64,000 bases of DNA from Ensifer adhaerens (GTDB taxonomy: Bacteria; Pseudomonadota; Alphaproteobacteria; Rhizobiales; Rhizobiaceae), in assembly GCF_000697965.2 (NCBI RefSeq), contig NZ_CP015880.1, positions 2,728,001-2,792,000 on the forward strand, given 5' to 3'. Numbering within the stretch: the first letter of the stretch is position 1; each line of letters begins with the position of its first letter. A program made the translations under genes and the position numbers. The notes under the pieces were generated by a model that worked only from the letters and a program-made list of their open reading frames with translations, was not told the origin of the DNA and did not search any database. Positions 1-8,384 of this stretch are shown here, piece after piece.

Positions 1-2643
1 GCGCGTCGACAGGCGCTTGCCGATGAAGTCGGTCTTCTGCATCGAGAGCATTCGGCCGAGGCCGGCATCGTCTGGCGTCACGCGACCGTCGAATTCGGCA
101 TGCGTCAGCAGACCCTTCTCCAGCCGCAGCACGTTCAAGGCTTCGACGCCATAGGCACAGATTTCATGCGGCCGGCCGGCCTCCATGATCTGGTCGGCCA
201 CCGCCTCGCCATAACCTGCCGGCACCGCCAGTTCGAAAGCCAGCTCCCCGGAGAAGGAAATGCGGAAGAGCCGCGCCGACACGCCGCTTTTCAGGACGAT
301 CTTGCGGGCGGACAGGAACGGAAACGCGCCATCGGAAATATCGCCATCGACGATCTGCTGCAGCACCGCGCGCGCTTTCGGACCAGCGATCGCCATCTGC
401 GCCCATTGGTCGGTCGACGAGGTGAAGCGGACTTCGAGTTCCGGCCAGAGCGTCTGGGCGCAATATTCCAGGTGCGCCATGACGGGACCGGCCATCGCCG
501 TCGTCGTGGTGACGAAGAAATGCTCCTCGTCGAAGCGGCTGACCGTACCGTCGTCGAAGACGAAACCGTCTTCGCGCAGCATCAGGCCGTAACGCGCCTT
601 GCCGATCGGCAGCTTCAGGACCGGGTTGCAATAGAGACGGTTGAGGAACTCCGCAGCGTCGGGGCCTAAGACCTCGATCTTGCCGAGGGTCGAGACGTCA
701 CAGAGGCCGACATTGGCCCGCACGTTCAAGACTTCGCGATCGACGCTGTCGCGCCAGGTCTTTTCGCCGGCGCGCGGGAACCAGGCGGAACGATGCCAGA
801 GCCCGGCCTCGACGAAGGTCGCGCCATTTTTCATCGCCCAGCCATGCAGCGGCGACTTGCGCGCCGGTGCTGCATGCTCATCGCGCGCCGTGCCGGCAAG
901 TGCACCGAAGGAGACCGGGGTGTAGAACGGCCTGAAGGTGGTGGTGCCGACCTCTGCCGGGCTGACGCCGCGCATGCCGGCAAGGATGCCGACGGCATTG
1001 ATGTTGGAAAGCTTGCCCTGATCGGTCGCCATGCCGCTGGTCGTGTAGCGCTTGGCGTGCTCGACATGGCCGAAACCTTCGCGCAGCGCCAGGCCGAGAT
1101 CCTTCGCATGCACGTCGTTCTGGAAATCGACAAAGGCCTTCGATTTGGCGCCCGGCACATACCAGAGCGCTGAAAAGGACGTGGCCTCTTCGCCATCGAC
1201 GACCGGTGCTGCGGCCGAGCTGGCGCTGAAACCGAGGTCGGCCGCAATCGCTGCGGCCTTCTCCGCACCATCGGACAGGCAGCCCGAGAGCGTGTAGACA
1301 CCGTTTGCAGCGCCCACGGGACGCAGCCCGCCACCGACATCAGGTGCGACGAAGGCCTTCAATTCCTCCGACCAGACCGGTCTTGCGCCGCGCTGGCAGG
1401 CAAGATGCACGACCGGGCTCCAGCCACCGGACATCCCCAGCGCATCGCAGGCGATCAGTTCCTCGAAGCCGGAGCGTTCGACGACGATGCCCTTGAGGCG
1501 CTGCCTGCCCTTGGTGTCGACGACGGAAGCCGAGCGGATGACCCGGATGCCATCAGGCGCCTGATCGGCGGATTCCGCTCGGGCGTCGACGATCGCCGCG
1601 ATGGCGACGCCCTTGGACGCAAGGGCCCGCGCCGTGCGGTACCCGGCGCTGCCGCTGGTAAAGATCGTGATCTGCTTGCCGGCGGCCACACCATAGCGCT
1701 CGGCATAGGTGGTCATGGCTCCCGCCATCATCACGCCGGGCCTATCATTGCCGCCGAACACCAGCGGGCGTTCCTCGGCACCGGTTGCCATCAGCGCGCG
1801 CTTGGCAACGATGCGCCAGACACGCTCGCTCACGAGCTTCGAAGACGGTTCAGCGACGTGTTTCTGCACGCGTTCAACCGCGCCGAAGACGTTGTCGTCA
1901 TACCAGCCGAAGACAGTGGTGCGCGAAAGCAGCGTGACATTGGGCAGCGCTTGCAGTTCGGCGACGGTGCGGTCGGCAAAGACCGATGCCGGCGCGCCGT
2001 CGACGGTCTCGCCGGTCGCAAGCAGGGAGCCGCCGAGCCGGAAATCCTCGTCGGCGACGATGACCCGAAGGCCGGCGCGGCCGGCCGTCAGTGCTGCCAT
2101 CAGGCCGGCGGGACCGGCACCGACGACGAGCAGGTCGCAGAACGCCCAGGACTTCTCGTAGCTCTCGGGGTCGCGCTCCAGCACCGCCCGGCCGAGGCCG
2201 GCGGCGCGGCGGATGAAGGGTTCGTAGACGCGCTCCCAGAACTGCTTCGGCCACATGAAGGTCTTGTAGTAGAAGCCGGCGCCGAGGAACGGCGAAAGGA
2301 CGCCGTTGACCGCCCCGACATCGAAGCCGAGAGACGGCCAGCGGTTCTGGCTTTTGGCAGTCAGCCCGCCATAGAGCTCGGCGACGGTCGCCTTGGTGTT
2401 GGCATCGGTGCGAGCACCAGAGCCGAGGGTGACGAGCGCGTTGGGTTCGGAGGGCCCGGCGCTGACGATGCCGCGCGGCCGGTGGTATTTGAAGCTGCGG
2501 CCGACGAGCAGCTGGTCATTGGCAAGAAGTGCGGAGGCGAGCGTATCGCCGGAAAATCCGCGCAGCGGCCGGCCGTCGAAGGTGAAGCTCAACGTTTTGC
2601 TGCGATCGACGAGACCGCCGGAGGAAAGACGATAACTGGTCAT
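1..2643 (-). CDS. soxA: Sarcosine oxidase alpha subunit, 3' part missing at window edge
   Basis: The reading frame stays open for 881 codons to the left edge; the family is usually near 990 residues, so roughly the last tenth is outside. The N-terminus (MTSYRLSSGG, then RGFSGDTLASALLAND and VGRSFKYHRPRGI) is typical of the alpha subunit. A dinucleotide-binding motif (VVGAGPAG) follows near residue 180, and the C-terminal half is an aminomethyltransferase (GcvT-like, folate-binding) domain. With soxB, soxD and soxG it forms the heterotetramer that demethylates sarcosine to glycine and passes the C1 unit to tetrahydrofolate. The start overlaps the soxD stop as ATGA, which indicates translational coupling. 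soxG would be expected just beyond the edge. Confidence 0.95.
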   Translation of the reverse strand, partial: MTSYRLSSGGLVDRSKTLSFTFDGRPLRGFSGDTLASALLANDQLLVGRSFKYHRPRGIVSAGPSEPNALVTLGSGARTDANTKATVAELYGGLTAKSQNRWPSLGFDVGAVNGVLSPFLGAGFYYKTFMWPKQFWERVYEPFIRRAAGLGRAVLERDPESYEKSWAFCDLLVVGAGPAGLMAALTAGRAGLRVIVADEDFRLGGSLLATGETVDGAPASVFADRTVAELQALPNVTLLSRTTVFGWYDDNVFGAVERVQKHVAEPSSKLVSERVWRIVAKRALMATGAEERPLVFGGNDRPGVMMAGAMTTYAERYGVAAGKQITIFTSGSAGYRTARALASKGVAIAAIVDARAESADQAPDGIRVIRSASVVDTKGRQRLKGIVVERSGFEELIACDALGMSGGWSPVVHLACQRGARPVWSEELKAFVAPDVGGGLRPVGAANGVYTLSGCLSDGAEKAAAIAADLGFSASSAAAPVVDGEEATSFSALWYVPGAKSKAFVDFQNDVHAKDLGLALREGFGHVEHAKRYTTSGMATDQGKLSNINAVGILAGMRGVSPAEVGTTTFRPFYTPVSFGALAGTARDEHAAPARKSPLHGWAMKNGATFVEAGLWHRSAWFPRAGEKTWRDSVDREVLNVRANVGLCDVSTLGKIEVLGPDAAEFLNRLYCNPVLKLPIGKARYGLMLREDGFVFDDGTVSRFDEEHFFVTTTTAMAGPVMAHLEYCAQTLWPELEVRFTSSTDQWAQMAIAGPKARAVLQQIVDGDISDGAFPFLSARKIVLKSGVSARLFRISFSGELAFELAVPAGYGEAVADQIMEAGRPHEICAYGVEALNVLRLEKGLLTHAEFDGRVTPDDAGLGRMLSMQKTDFIGKRLSTR

Positions 2644-2918
2644 CGCGCTGCCCTCCGCGCAAACTCGGCCGCATCGACGACGGAATAGACCTCGTGGGTG
2701 GCCGTATCGCGCTCGACCACCAGGAAGCGGCGACAGCCGGCGATGTGATGCCAATGCTCCAACGTGCGCCCACGCGGGTTGGCGCGCACATAGACGTAAT
2801 CATGCCAGGCCTCGTCCGAATCCATCGGCTCGGGACGGCCGCGCGAGGCGTCGCCGCGGATCACGAATTCTTCCTTCGGTCGGACCCCGCAATGCGGGCA
2901 GGTAATCAGGCTTGCCAT
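2640..2918 (-). CDS. soxD: Sarcosine oxidase delta subunit
   Basis: This 92-residue protein begins MASLITCPHCGVRP and later carries HWHHIAGC. The two Cys of CPHC plus the His/Cys of HHIAGC match the zinc site of the family's small delta subunit. The start is preceded by an ACGGAAG ribosome site; longer frames upstream lack one. It lies 74 bp after soxB and overlaps soxA by 4 bp, the usual B-D-A order. The subunit has a structural role in the sarcosine oxidase complex in the cytoplasm. Confidence 0.95.
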   Translation of the reverse strand: MASLITCPHCGVRPKEEFVIRGDASRGRPEPMDSDEAWHDYVYVRANPRGRTLEHWHHIAGCRRFLVVERDTATHEVYSVVDAAEFARRAAR

Positions 2919-2992
2919 CGTCTTCCGTGTCCTGAAGCCGCACTCCGGCTTCCTGTTCATTCCATACGAGCCGGCGGGCCGGCCGTGTCCTG

Positions 2993-4243
2993 TCAGTGAA
3001 GGTTGGGCTGCGGGCCGGCGCCGGCCTCGTCGACGGCATAGCCGCGGGCGAAGCGATCGAGCCTCAAGGCGCGCGCCACCGGATGGGTGTCGTTCTTGGC
3101 GATCAGGTGGGCGAAGCAGTAGCCGGAAGCCGGCGTCGCCTTGAAACCGCCGTAGCACCAGCCGCAGTTCAAGTAGAGATTGTCGATCGAGGTGCGGTCG
3201 ATGATCGGCGAGCCGTCCATGCTCATGTCCATGACGCCCCCCCAGGCGCGCAGCACCCGAACGCGCGACAGGCCGGGGATCATCGTCACCCCCTCCTCCA
3301 TCACGTGCTCGGCGGTCGCCAGATTGCCGCGCTGGGCATAGGACGAATAGCCGTCGATCTCGGCGCCGAAGACGAGGCCGCCCTTGTCCGATTGCGAGAT
3401 GTAGAAGTGGCCGCCACCATAGACGATCACGTGATCGATGCAGGGCTTCAGCCCCTCGGTCACGAAGGCCTGCAGCACATGGCTTTCCAGCGGCAGCTTC
3501 AGATCCGCCATTTCGCCGACGCGCGAGGTGTTGCCGGCCGCCGCCAGCGCCAGCTTGCCGCAGCCGATGAACCCCTTGGTCGTTTCGACGCCGGTGACGA
3601 CACCGTTTTCGCGGCGAATGCCGGTCACTTCGCAATGCTCGATGATGTCGACACCATGCTGGTCGGCGCCGCGGGCATAGCCCCAAGCGACCGCATCATG
3701 CCGCGCGGTACCGGCGCGGCGCTGCAGCAGGCCACCGAGGATCGGATAGCGGGCGTGATCGTAGTTGAGGAAGGGGATCATCTTCTTCAACTGCTCACGC
3801 TCGATGAGCTCCGCTGCCACACCTTCCATCCACATGGCATTGCCGCGGCGCACATAGGCATCGCGCTGGCCGTCGCTGTGGTAGAGCATGATGACGCCGC
3901 GCTGCGACAGCATCACATTGTAGTTGAGATCCTGCTCCAGCCCCTCCCAGAGCTTCATCGAGAACTCGTAGAAGGGTTCGTTGCCGGGCAGCATGTAGTT
4001 GGAGCGCACGATCGTCGTGTTGCGGCCGACATTACCCGAGCCGAGATAGCCCTTTTCCAGGACCGCGACGTTCTTCACGCCGAATTCCTTGGCGAGATAA
4101 TAGGCGGTCGAGAGCCCATGGCCGCCGCCGCCGACGATGATCACGTCATAGTGGGATTTCGGCTGTGGCTGGCGCCAATGCGGTTTCCAGTTCAGGTTTC
4201 CGGAAAGGGCGTTCCTGACAAGCGAGAAGGCGGAATAACGCAT
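2993..4243 (-). CDS. soxB: Sarcosine oxidase beta subunit (FAD/FMN flavoprotein)
   Basis: The protein has 416 residues, the family's normal length. An FAD-binding GGGGHGLSTAYYLA motif starts near residue 38 in a DAO-type fold. The segment TARHDAVAWGYARG carries the His expected to hold covalent FMN in heterotetrameric enzymes. It oxidises sarcosine, and betaine and choline degradation normally feed it. The start MRYSAFSLVRNAL was chosen because it is the conserved beta-subunit N-terminus; the frame is open 48 codons further upstream but that part reads as non-conserved, Cys-rich sequence. It is the first gene of the soxBDA(G) operon. Confidence 0.95.
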   Translation of the reverse strand: MRYSAFSLVRNALSGNLNWKPHWRQPQPKSHYDVIIVGGGGHGLSTAYYLAKEFGVKNVAVLEKGYLGSGNVGRNTTIVRSNYMLPGNEPFYEFSMKLWEGLEQDLNYNVMLSQRGVIMLYHSDGQRDAYVRRGNAMWMEGVAAELIEREQLKKMIPFLNYDHARYPILGGLLQRRAGTARHDAVAWGYARGADQHGVDIIEHCEVTGIRRENGVVTGVETTKGFIGCGKLALAAAGNTSRVGEMADLKLPLESHVLQAFVTEGLKPCIDHVIVYGGGHFYISQSDKGGLVFGAEIDGYSSYAQRGNLATAEHVMEEGVTMIPGLSRVRVLRAWGGVMDMSMDGSPIIDRTSIDNLYLNCGWCYGGFKATPASGYCFAHLIAKNDTHPVARALRLDRFARGYAVDEAGAGPQPNLH

Positions 4244-4382
4244 GAAGGCATCCAGTTCAGTTGCGCCGGCACATTTGCACAGCCGGAACGCGGAAGCAAA
4301 GACGCAAAGCCTCTCGCAATTGCAAAAAGCTTGAGATGCTCCGCCCCGCAGATCAGTTGCGACCACGCGTAAAGAGCCGCCT

Positions 4383-4407
4383 GCCATGTCAAAAGCATGG
4401 CTATAAT
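4383..4407 (+). promoter_or_regulatory. Inverted repeat abutting a -10 box upstream of cysQ
   Basis: GCCATG and CATGGC face each other across a 7-nt spacer (4383-4401), followed directly by a perfect TATAAT (4402-4407). This lies 18 nt before the first cysQ start. No good -35 box is visible 17 nt upstream, which would fit an activator-dependent or repressed promoter. The site is also about 140 bp upstream of the divergent soxB start. Confidence 0.4.
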
Positions 4408-4424
4408 CTTCCTCTCAATATGCT

Positions 4425-5234
4425 ATGGGCCTGATGACGGACCGAAAGACAGGGCGAATGCTGGAGATACTGCAACAATCGGCAATAACGGCGGGTCGGG
4501 CCATTCTCGACATCTACAATGCCGGGCCGGAGGTCACGCACAAGCCTGACTGCTCGCCGGTCACCGATGCCGACACGACGGCCGAACGCATCATCCTGGC
4601 AGACCTCGCCTCCGCCTTTCCGGACATCCCCGTGGTCGCCGAGGAAGCGGTGTCCGCCGGCTTCGTGCCGGAGATTTCCGGCAAGTCGTTTTTCCTTGTC
4701 GATCCGCTCGACGGCACCAAGGAATTCATCAGCCGCAACGACGACTTCACCGTCAACATCGCGCTGATCGAAAACGGCGCGCCCGTCGCGGGCGTCGTCT
4801 ACGCCCCGGCGCTTGGAATCCTCTATGCGGCACACCATGGCAAGGCGGTAAAGTCGGTTATTGATGGCAGCTTTCGCCTGACCGAAGAAACGATCATCGG
4901 CTGCCGCAGCTGCGGGGATCGCATGGTGGGGCTCGCCAGCCGCTGGCACAACAGCGCCGAGACGATCGACTACCTCGAAAAACACGGCATCGCCGATTAC
5001 CGGACGGTCGGCTCGTCCTTGAAATTCTGCCTGCTCGCCGAAGGCGTGGCCGACGTCTATCCCCGCTTCAGCCGGACGATGGAATGGGACACCGCCGCTG
5101 GCGACGCGATCCTGAGGGCCGCCGGTGGCGAAACGCTGACGATGGATGGCACGCCGCTTACCTACGGCAAGCGCAACCAGAAGGACGACAGCGACTTCGC
5201 CAATCCCTGGTTCGTATCGCGCGGCAAGCCCTGA
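4425..5234 (+). CDS. cysQ: 3'(2'),5'-bisphosphate nucleotidase, inositol monophosphatase family
   Basis: The 269-residue protein has the family's metal and substrate motifs in order: EEAVSAG, DPLDGTKEF, and the C-terminal WDTAAGDAIL. This pattern is typical of CysQ, which hydrolyses 3'-phosphoadenosine 5'-phosphate to AMP and so relieves product inhibition in sulfate assimilation. Mg2+ would bind at the Glu and Asp residues of the first two motifs. The start is uncertain: ATG codons at 4425, 4434 and 4458 are all in frame and none has a strong ribosome site. It is divergent from the sox operon and functionally separate from it. Another inositol-phosphatase-like activity cannot be excluded. 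Confidence 0.85.
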   Translation: MGLMTDRKTGRMLEILQQSAITAGRAILDIYNAGPEVTHKPDCSPVTDADTTAERIILADLASAFPDIPVVAEEAVSAGFVPEISGKSFFLVDPLDGTKEFISRNDDFTVNIALIENGAPVAGVVYAPALGILYAAHHGKAVKSVIDGSFRLTEETIIGCRSCGDRMVGLASRWHNSAETIDYLEKHGIADYRTVGSSLKFCLLAEGVADVYPRFSRTMEWDTAAGDAILRAAGGETLTMDGTPLTYGKRNQKDDSDFANPWFVSRGKP

Positions 5235-5262
5235 GCAGGTCGCGCAAGGGCTGAGCCGGTTC

Positions 5263-5643
5263 CTAAGCCTCTCTCGTCTGGATCCCAGCGGCGATCAGCT
5301 GGCCGATCGATTTCTCGTTAAAGGGTTTGTCGATCCGCGGAACGTGCCTGAGATAGGTCGGGAAGTGCTCGGCATCGCCGTAGCCGCTGGTGAAGCCGAA
5401 CGGCATTCCGCGGGCAAGCATGGCATCGGCAACCACGAAACTCGTGTGATCGCCGAGATTGACGTCGAGGATCGCAAAATCGAAGGCCTGGAGCGCCAGC
5501 AGCTCCAATGCCTGGTTCGCATTTCCGGCGATCGTAACCTGCAATATTCCGAGAGAAGCGAGGATTTCCTCGACGTCCATGGCGATGATGAAGTTGTCCT
5601 CGAGAACGAGGACCGTCCGGACGGACGGTGAAAGCTCGGCCAT
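5263..5643 (-). CDS. Single-domain response regulator (CheY-like receiver)
   Basis: The 126 residues are one receiver domain with no output domain. The acidic pair is E15/D16, the phospho-acceptor is D60 (AILDVNLGD), the switch threonine is T85 and the conserved lysine is K106 (IDKPF). The start at 5643 was chosen over an in-frame ATG at 5658 because GGAG lies 8 nt upstream of it. Such proteins commonly act as phosphate shuttles or partners of HWE-type histidine kinases in rhizobia. No kinase is encoded next to it. It is convergent with cysQ, with 28 bp between the stops. Confidence 0.85.
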   Translation of the reverse strand: MAELSPSVRTVLVLEDNFIIAMDVEEILASLGILQVTIAGNANQALELLALQAFDFAILDVNLGDHTSFVVADAMLARGMPFGFTSGYGDAEHFPTYLRHVPRIDKPFNEKSIGQLIAAGIQTREA

Positions 5644-5914
5644 GTCAATGCACTCCATTTTTCACGCACAGCGACGGCAGTCATCGTCGCTGCAGGCGCA
5701 TTTCCAGGCGGAATGCCGTCCAGAGTCCCGGAACCTCCACTGAGGCAACGGCAACGACTGAGCTTAGGCTCCAATGGCCTGACCTGGCATTTAAAAAAGA
5801 CATGTGAGCGTCATGACGGGATCGGGAACAACCCTTTCGTCGCGGCGTTCAGTTCATGCGGCGTGGCCTCGGCCGCCTCCGCTCGACATTCCAAGACAGA
5901 ACTGGAGCAGAAGA

Positions 5915-6427
5915 ATGAAACAGACTGCCGCCGTGCTGAAGCCCAAGGTCAGGGACGAAGAATTCGACATCGGCCTGACGAAGGCCTATCGCCAGCAGAT
6001 GGCAACCGCGCTTTCCGATATCCTTGCCGATACCTACAAGCTGGTGATCAAGAGCCACATCTACCACTGGAACGTGGTCGGGCCCCTGTTCAAGCCGCTG
6101 CACGAACTGACCGAAGAGCACTACAACGCGCTGTTCAAGGCAACCGACATCATTGCCGAGCGCATTCGCGCCCTTGGCCACCTGGCGCCGGCGAAGCTCG
6201 CCGAAGCAAAAACCTTCGCCCCCAGCGCCGCCTCGGTCAACCACACGACGGCGGCCGAGATGGTGGCAGACCTGATCACCGATCACGAAGCGGCGGCGCG
6301 ACGCATACGCGAGGCCGGCACCAAGGCCGATGAAAACGGCGACCTGGTCACGACGGACATGCTGACCGATCGCCTCAACTTCCATGAAAAGGCTCTGTGG
6401 ATGCTGCGGGCGACCGTTGCCGCCTGA
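5915..6427 (+). CDS. dps: Dps, DNA-binding ferritin-like protein
   Basis: The protein has 170 residues with the ferroxidase ligands in the expected spacing: H51 (YHWNV), H63 (PLHEL), D78 and E82 (ATDIIAER). Dps assembles as a dodecamer that oxidises and stores Fe2+ using peroxide and protects DNA in stationary phase. The start is set by a GGAG 9 nt upstream (actGGAGcagaag). It stands alone, followed by a stem-loop, and faces the Crp-family gene. In rhizobia such genes are usually under peroxide or stationary-phase control; no clear operator was found. Confidence 0.93.
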   Translation: MKQTAAVLKPKVRDEEFDIGLTKAYRQQMATALSDILADTYKLVIKSHIYHWNVVGPLFKPLHELTEEHYNALFKATDIIAERIRALGHLAPAKLAEAKTFAPSAASVNHTTAAEMVADLITDHEAAARRIREAGTKADENGDLVTTDMLTDRLNFHEKALWMLRATVAA

Positions 6428-6443
6428 TCTCCCCCACCTTGAC

Positions 6444-6471
6444 ATCGATGCGGCCCCGGCGCCGCATCGAT
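6444..6471. terminator. Stem-loop between convergent dps and crp-like genes
   Basis: An 11-bp perfect stem (ATCGATGCGGC / GCCGCATCGAT) encloses a 6-nt loop. There is no T-run on either strand, so it may act as an mRNA 3' end stabiliser rather than a strong intrinsic terminator. Confidence 0.55.
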
Positions 6472-6489
6472 CGGCTTCGACTGGGCACG

Positions 6490-7245
6490 TCAGATGAACG
6501 GCCGCTTGGGTTCGCGGAGCCCTTCCCAGCCTGAAACCGCAAGCAGGCCGTCGATGTCGCGGACATTGCAGCCCTTCTCCGCCCAGCGGATCAGGCCCCG
6601 TTCGGCAAGTTTCTTCAACGTCTTGTTGGTGTGAACGATCGAAAGGCCGAGCGTGTCGGCTACATGCTGCTGGCTGATCGGAATGGCGACGCGGCTGTTG
6701 CTGAAGAGGTCGAGTACCTCCGCGCGCTGATAGAGGAAGGCGATGAGATAGGCCGCCCGCTCCAGCGCGGATCGGCGGCCGATGCTCAAGAGGTTTTCAT
6801 CCAGAATGCGCTCCTCGCGTGCAGCGATCCAGGTGAGATCATAGGCAAGCTCAGGGTAGTTCTCGAACAGGCGGTTGAGCTTGCCGCGCTCGAAGACGCA
6901 CAGAGTGACGGGCGACAGCGCTTCGATCGAATGCTGCATCTCCCCCATCAGGCTGCCCTGCAGTCCGATCAGATCGCCGGGCATCACATAGTTGAGGATC
7001 TGGCGGCGGCCGTCATCGAGCATTTTGTAGCGGAAGCCCCAGCCGGAAAGCACGGTGAAAAGGTGCGCACTGTGCGCGCCTTCGACGAGTATGGTCGCGC
7101 CACCATCGACCGCCAGTTCGCCAGTCTTGAACTGCGAAACGAAGGCAAGTTCTTCGCCGGTAAAGGCACGAAAATGATCGAGCTTGCGCAAGGGACAGCT
7201 TTCGCAAGGGGTGCGCTTTTCGTTGCGGGCTGTCATTTCGTTCAT
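6490..7245 (-). CDS. Crp/Fnr-family transcriptional regulator
   Basis: The protein has 251 residues. An N-terminal CESCPLR segment (two Cys, C14 and C17) precedes a cyclic-nucleotide-binding-type beta-roll, a long dimerisation helix (ENYPELAYDLTWIAAREERI) and a C-terminal winged HTH (ISQQHVADTLGLSIVHTNKTLKKL). It lacks the full cysteine set of an Fe-S Fnr. It is divergent from the SDR and quinone-type detoxification genes with a 189-bp gap, so it may control them; that is inference. The start at MNEMTARNEK was chosen because the upstream residues do not fit the family. The effector is unknown. Confidence 0.85.
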   Translation of the reverse strand: MNEMTARNEKRTPCESCPLRKLDHFRAFTGEELAFVSQFKTGELAVDGGATILVEGAHSAHLFTVLSGWGFRYKMLDDGRRQILNYVMPGDLIGLQGSLMGEMQHSIEALSPVTLCVFERGKLNRLFENYPELAYDLTWIAAREERILDENLLSIGRRSALERAAYLIAFLYQRAEVLDLFSNSRVAIPISQQHVADTLGLSIVHTNKTLKKLAERGLIRWAEKGCNVRDIDGLLAVSGWEGLREPKRPFI

Positions 7246-7434
7246 CGTTCCATCCACCGCATGCGTTCGTTCAGGCTTTTGCGTCCAAAACTGCAAGTAG
7301 CGCCGGCATCGCAGGTGACAAGATACAACCCTGAAAACACTTGGTTTTCCGAAGCGCCATCGTTGCCATGATCATGGACAGCCAGCCCTTGGCGCCCTAT
7401 CTCTTGCACTCGACCCCGCCACAGGAGCTTCACC

Positions 7435-8292
7435 ATGTCCCACCCTGCCTTCGCCCCCGGCAATGTCGCCGTCGTTACCGGTGCTGCTTCCGGCATCGGC
7501 CTTGCGGCTGCCAGACACTTCGCGACGCTCGGCATGTACGTCGTGCTCACCGACCTCGCGGGCGACAAGCTGGAGAAGGCGGCCGCCGAAGTCGCAGCCG
7601 CCTCGCCCGGCGGGGCGCGGCACGTCACGGCCATCGCGACAGACGTCTCGCGGCTCGACACGCTGGAAGCGCTCGAGCGGGAGGTTCATCAGCGGCTCGG
7701 CGACGTGCATGTACTCATGAACAATGCCGGCATTCAGCCCGGCAGCGCGATCCTCGGCCCCATGGCCGCCTGGGAGGCGACGCTCGGGGTCAATCTCTGG
7801 GGCGTCATCAACGGTTCGCGCGTCTTTGCATCCCGGATGATCGCCCACGGCAAACCGGCCGTCATCATCAACACCGGCTCGAAACAGGGCATCACCACGC
7901 CGCCCGGCGACCCGGCTTACAACGTCTCCAAGGCGGCCGTGAAGGTCTTTACCGAGGCGCTGGAGCACGAGCTGCGCAACACCGCCGGAAGCCAGGTCCA
8001 CGCGCACCTGCTGATCCCCGGTTTCGTCTACACCGGGCTGACGGCTGGCGGCCGCACGGAAAAGCCCGCCGGCGCCTGGACGTCGGAACAGACGGTCGGC
8101 TTCATGATGGAGAGCCTGGCGCGCGGGGATTTCTACATCCTCTGCCCTGATAACGACGTGTCACGCGCGACCGACGAACGGCGTATCCTGTGGGCCGCCG
8201 GCGACATCGTCGAGAACCGGCCGCCGCTGTCGCGCTGGCATCCGAAATATGCCGATGCCTTCAAGGCATTCCTCGACAAGGATGGCGATTGA
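7435..8292 (+). CDS. SDR-family NAD(P)-dependent oxidoreductase
   Basis: This is a 285-residue classical short-chain dehydrogenase. It shows the cofactor motif TGAASGIG near residue 20, NNAG near 100 and the catalytic YNVSK near 162. A GGAG site lies 7 nt before the ATG. The substrate is not evident. It is followed after 92 bp by the ring-cleaving dioxygenase/hydrolase fusion on the same strand, so a shared role in quinone or aromatic-aldehyde handling is possible but unproven. Confidence 0.85.
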   Translation: MSHPAFAPGNVAVVTGAASGIGLAAARHFATLGMYVVLTDLAGDKLEKAAAEVAAASPGGARHVTAIATDVSRLDTLEALEREVHQRLGDVHVLMNNAGIQPGSAILGPMAAWEATLGVNLWGVINGSRVFASRMIAHGKPAVIINTGSKQGITTPPGDPAYNVSKAAVKVFTEALEHELRNTAGSQVHAHLLIPGFVYTGLTAGGRTEKPAGAWTSEQTVGFMMESLARGDFYILCPDNDVSRATDERRILWAAGDIVENRPPLSRWHPKYADAFKAFLDKDGD

Positions 8293-8384
8293 TCCTCCTA
8301 CGTTGACGCTGCGTTCTCGGCGACCCTTCTGGTGCTGGCCGGACACATCGTGTTTTGTGGGACGACGATAATGAGGGACTAAGA

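Noticed and set aside
4244..4387. A 48-codon N-terminal extension of SoxB
   Set aside because: The extension is Cys/Arg-rich and unlike the family; the conserved beta-subunit start is at 4243.
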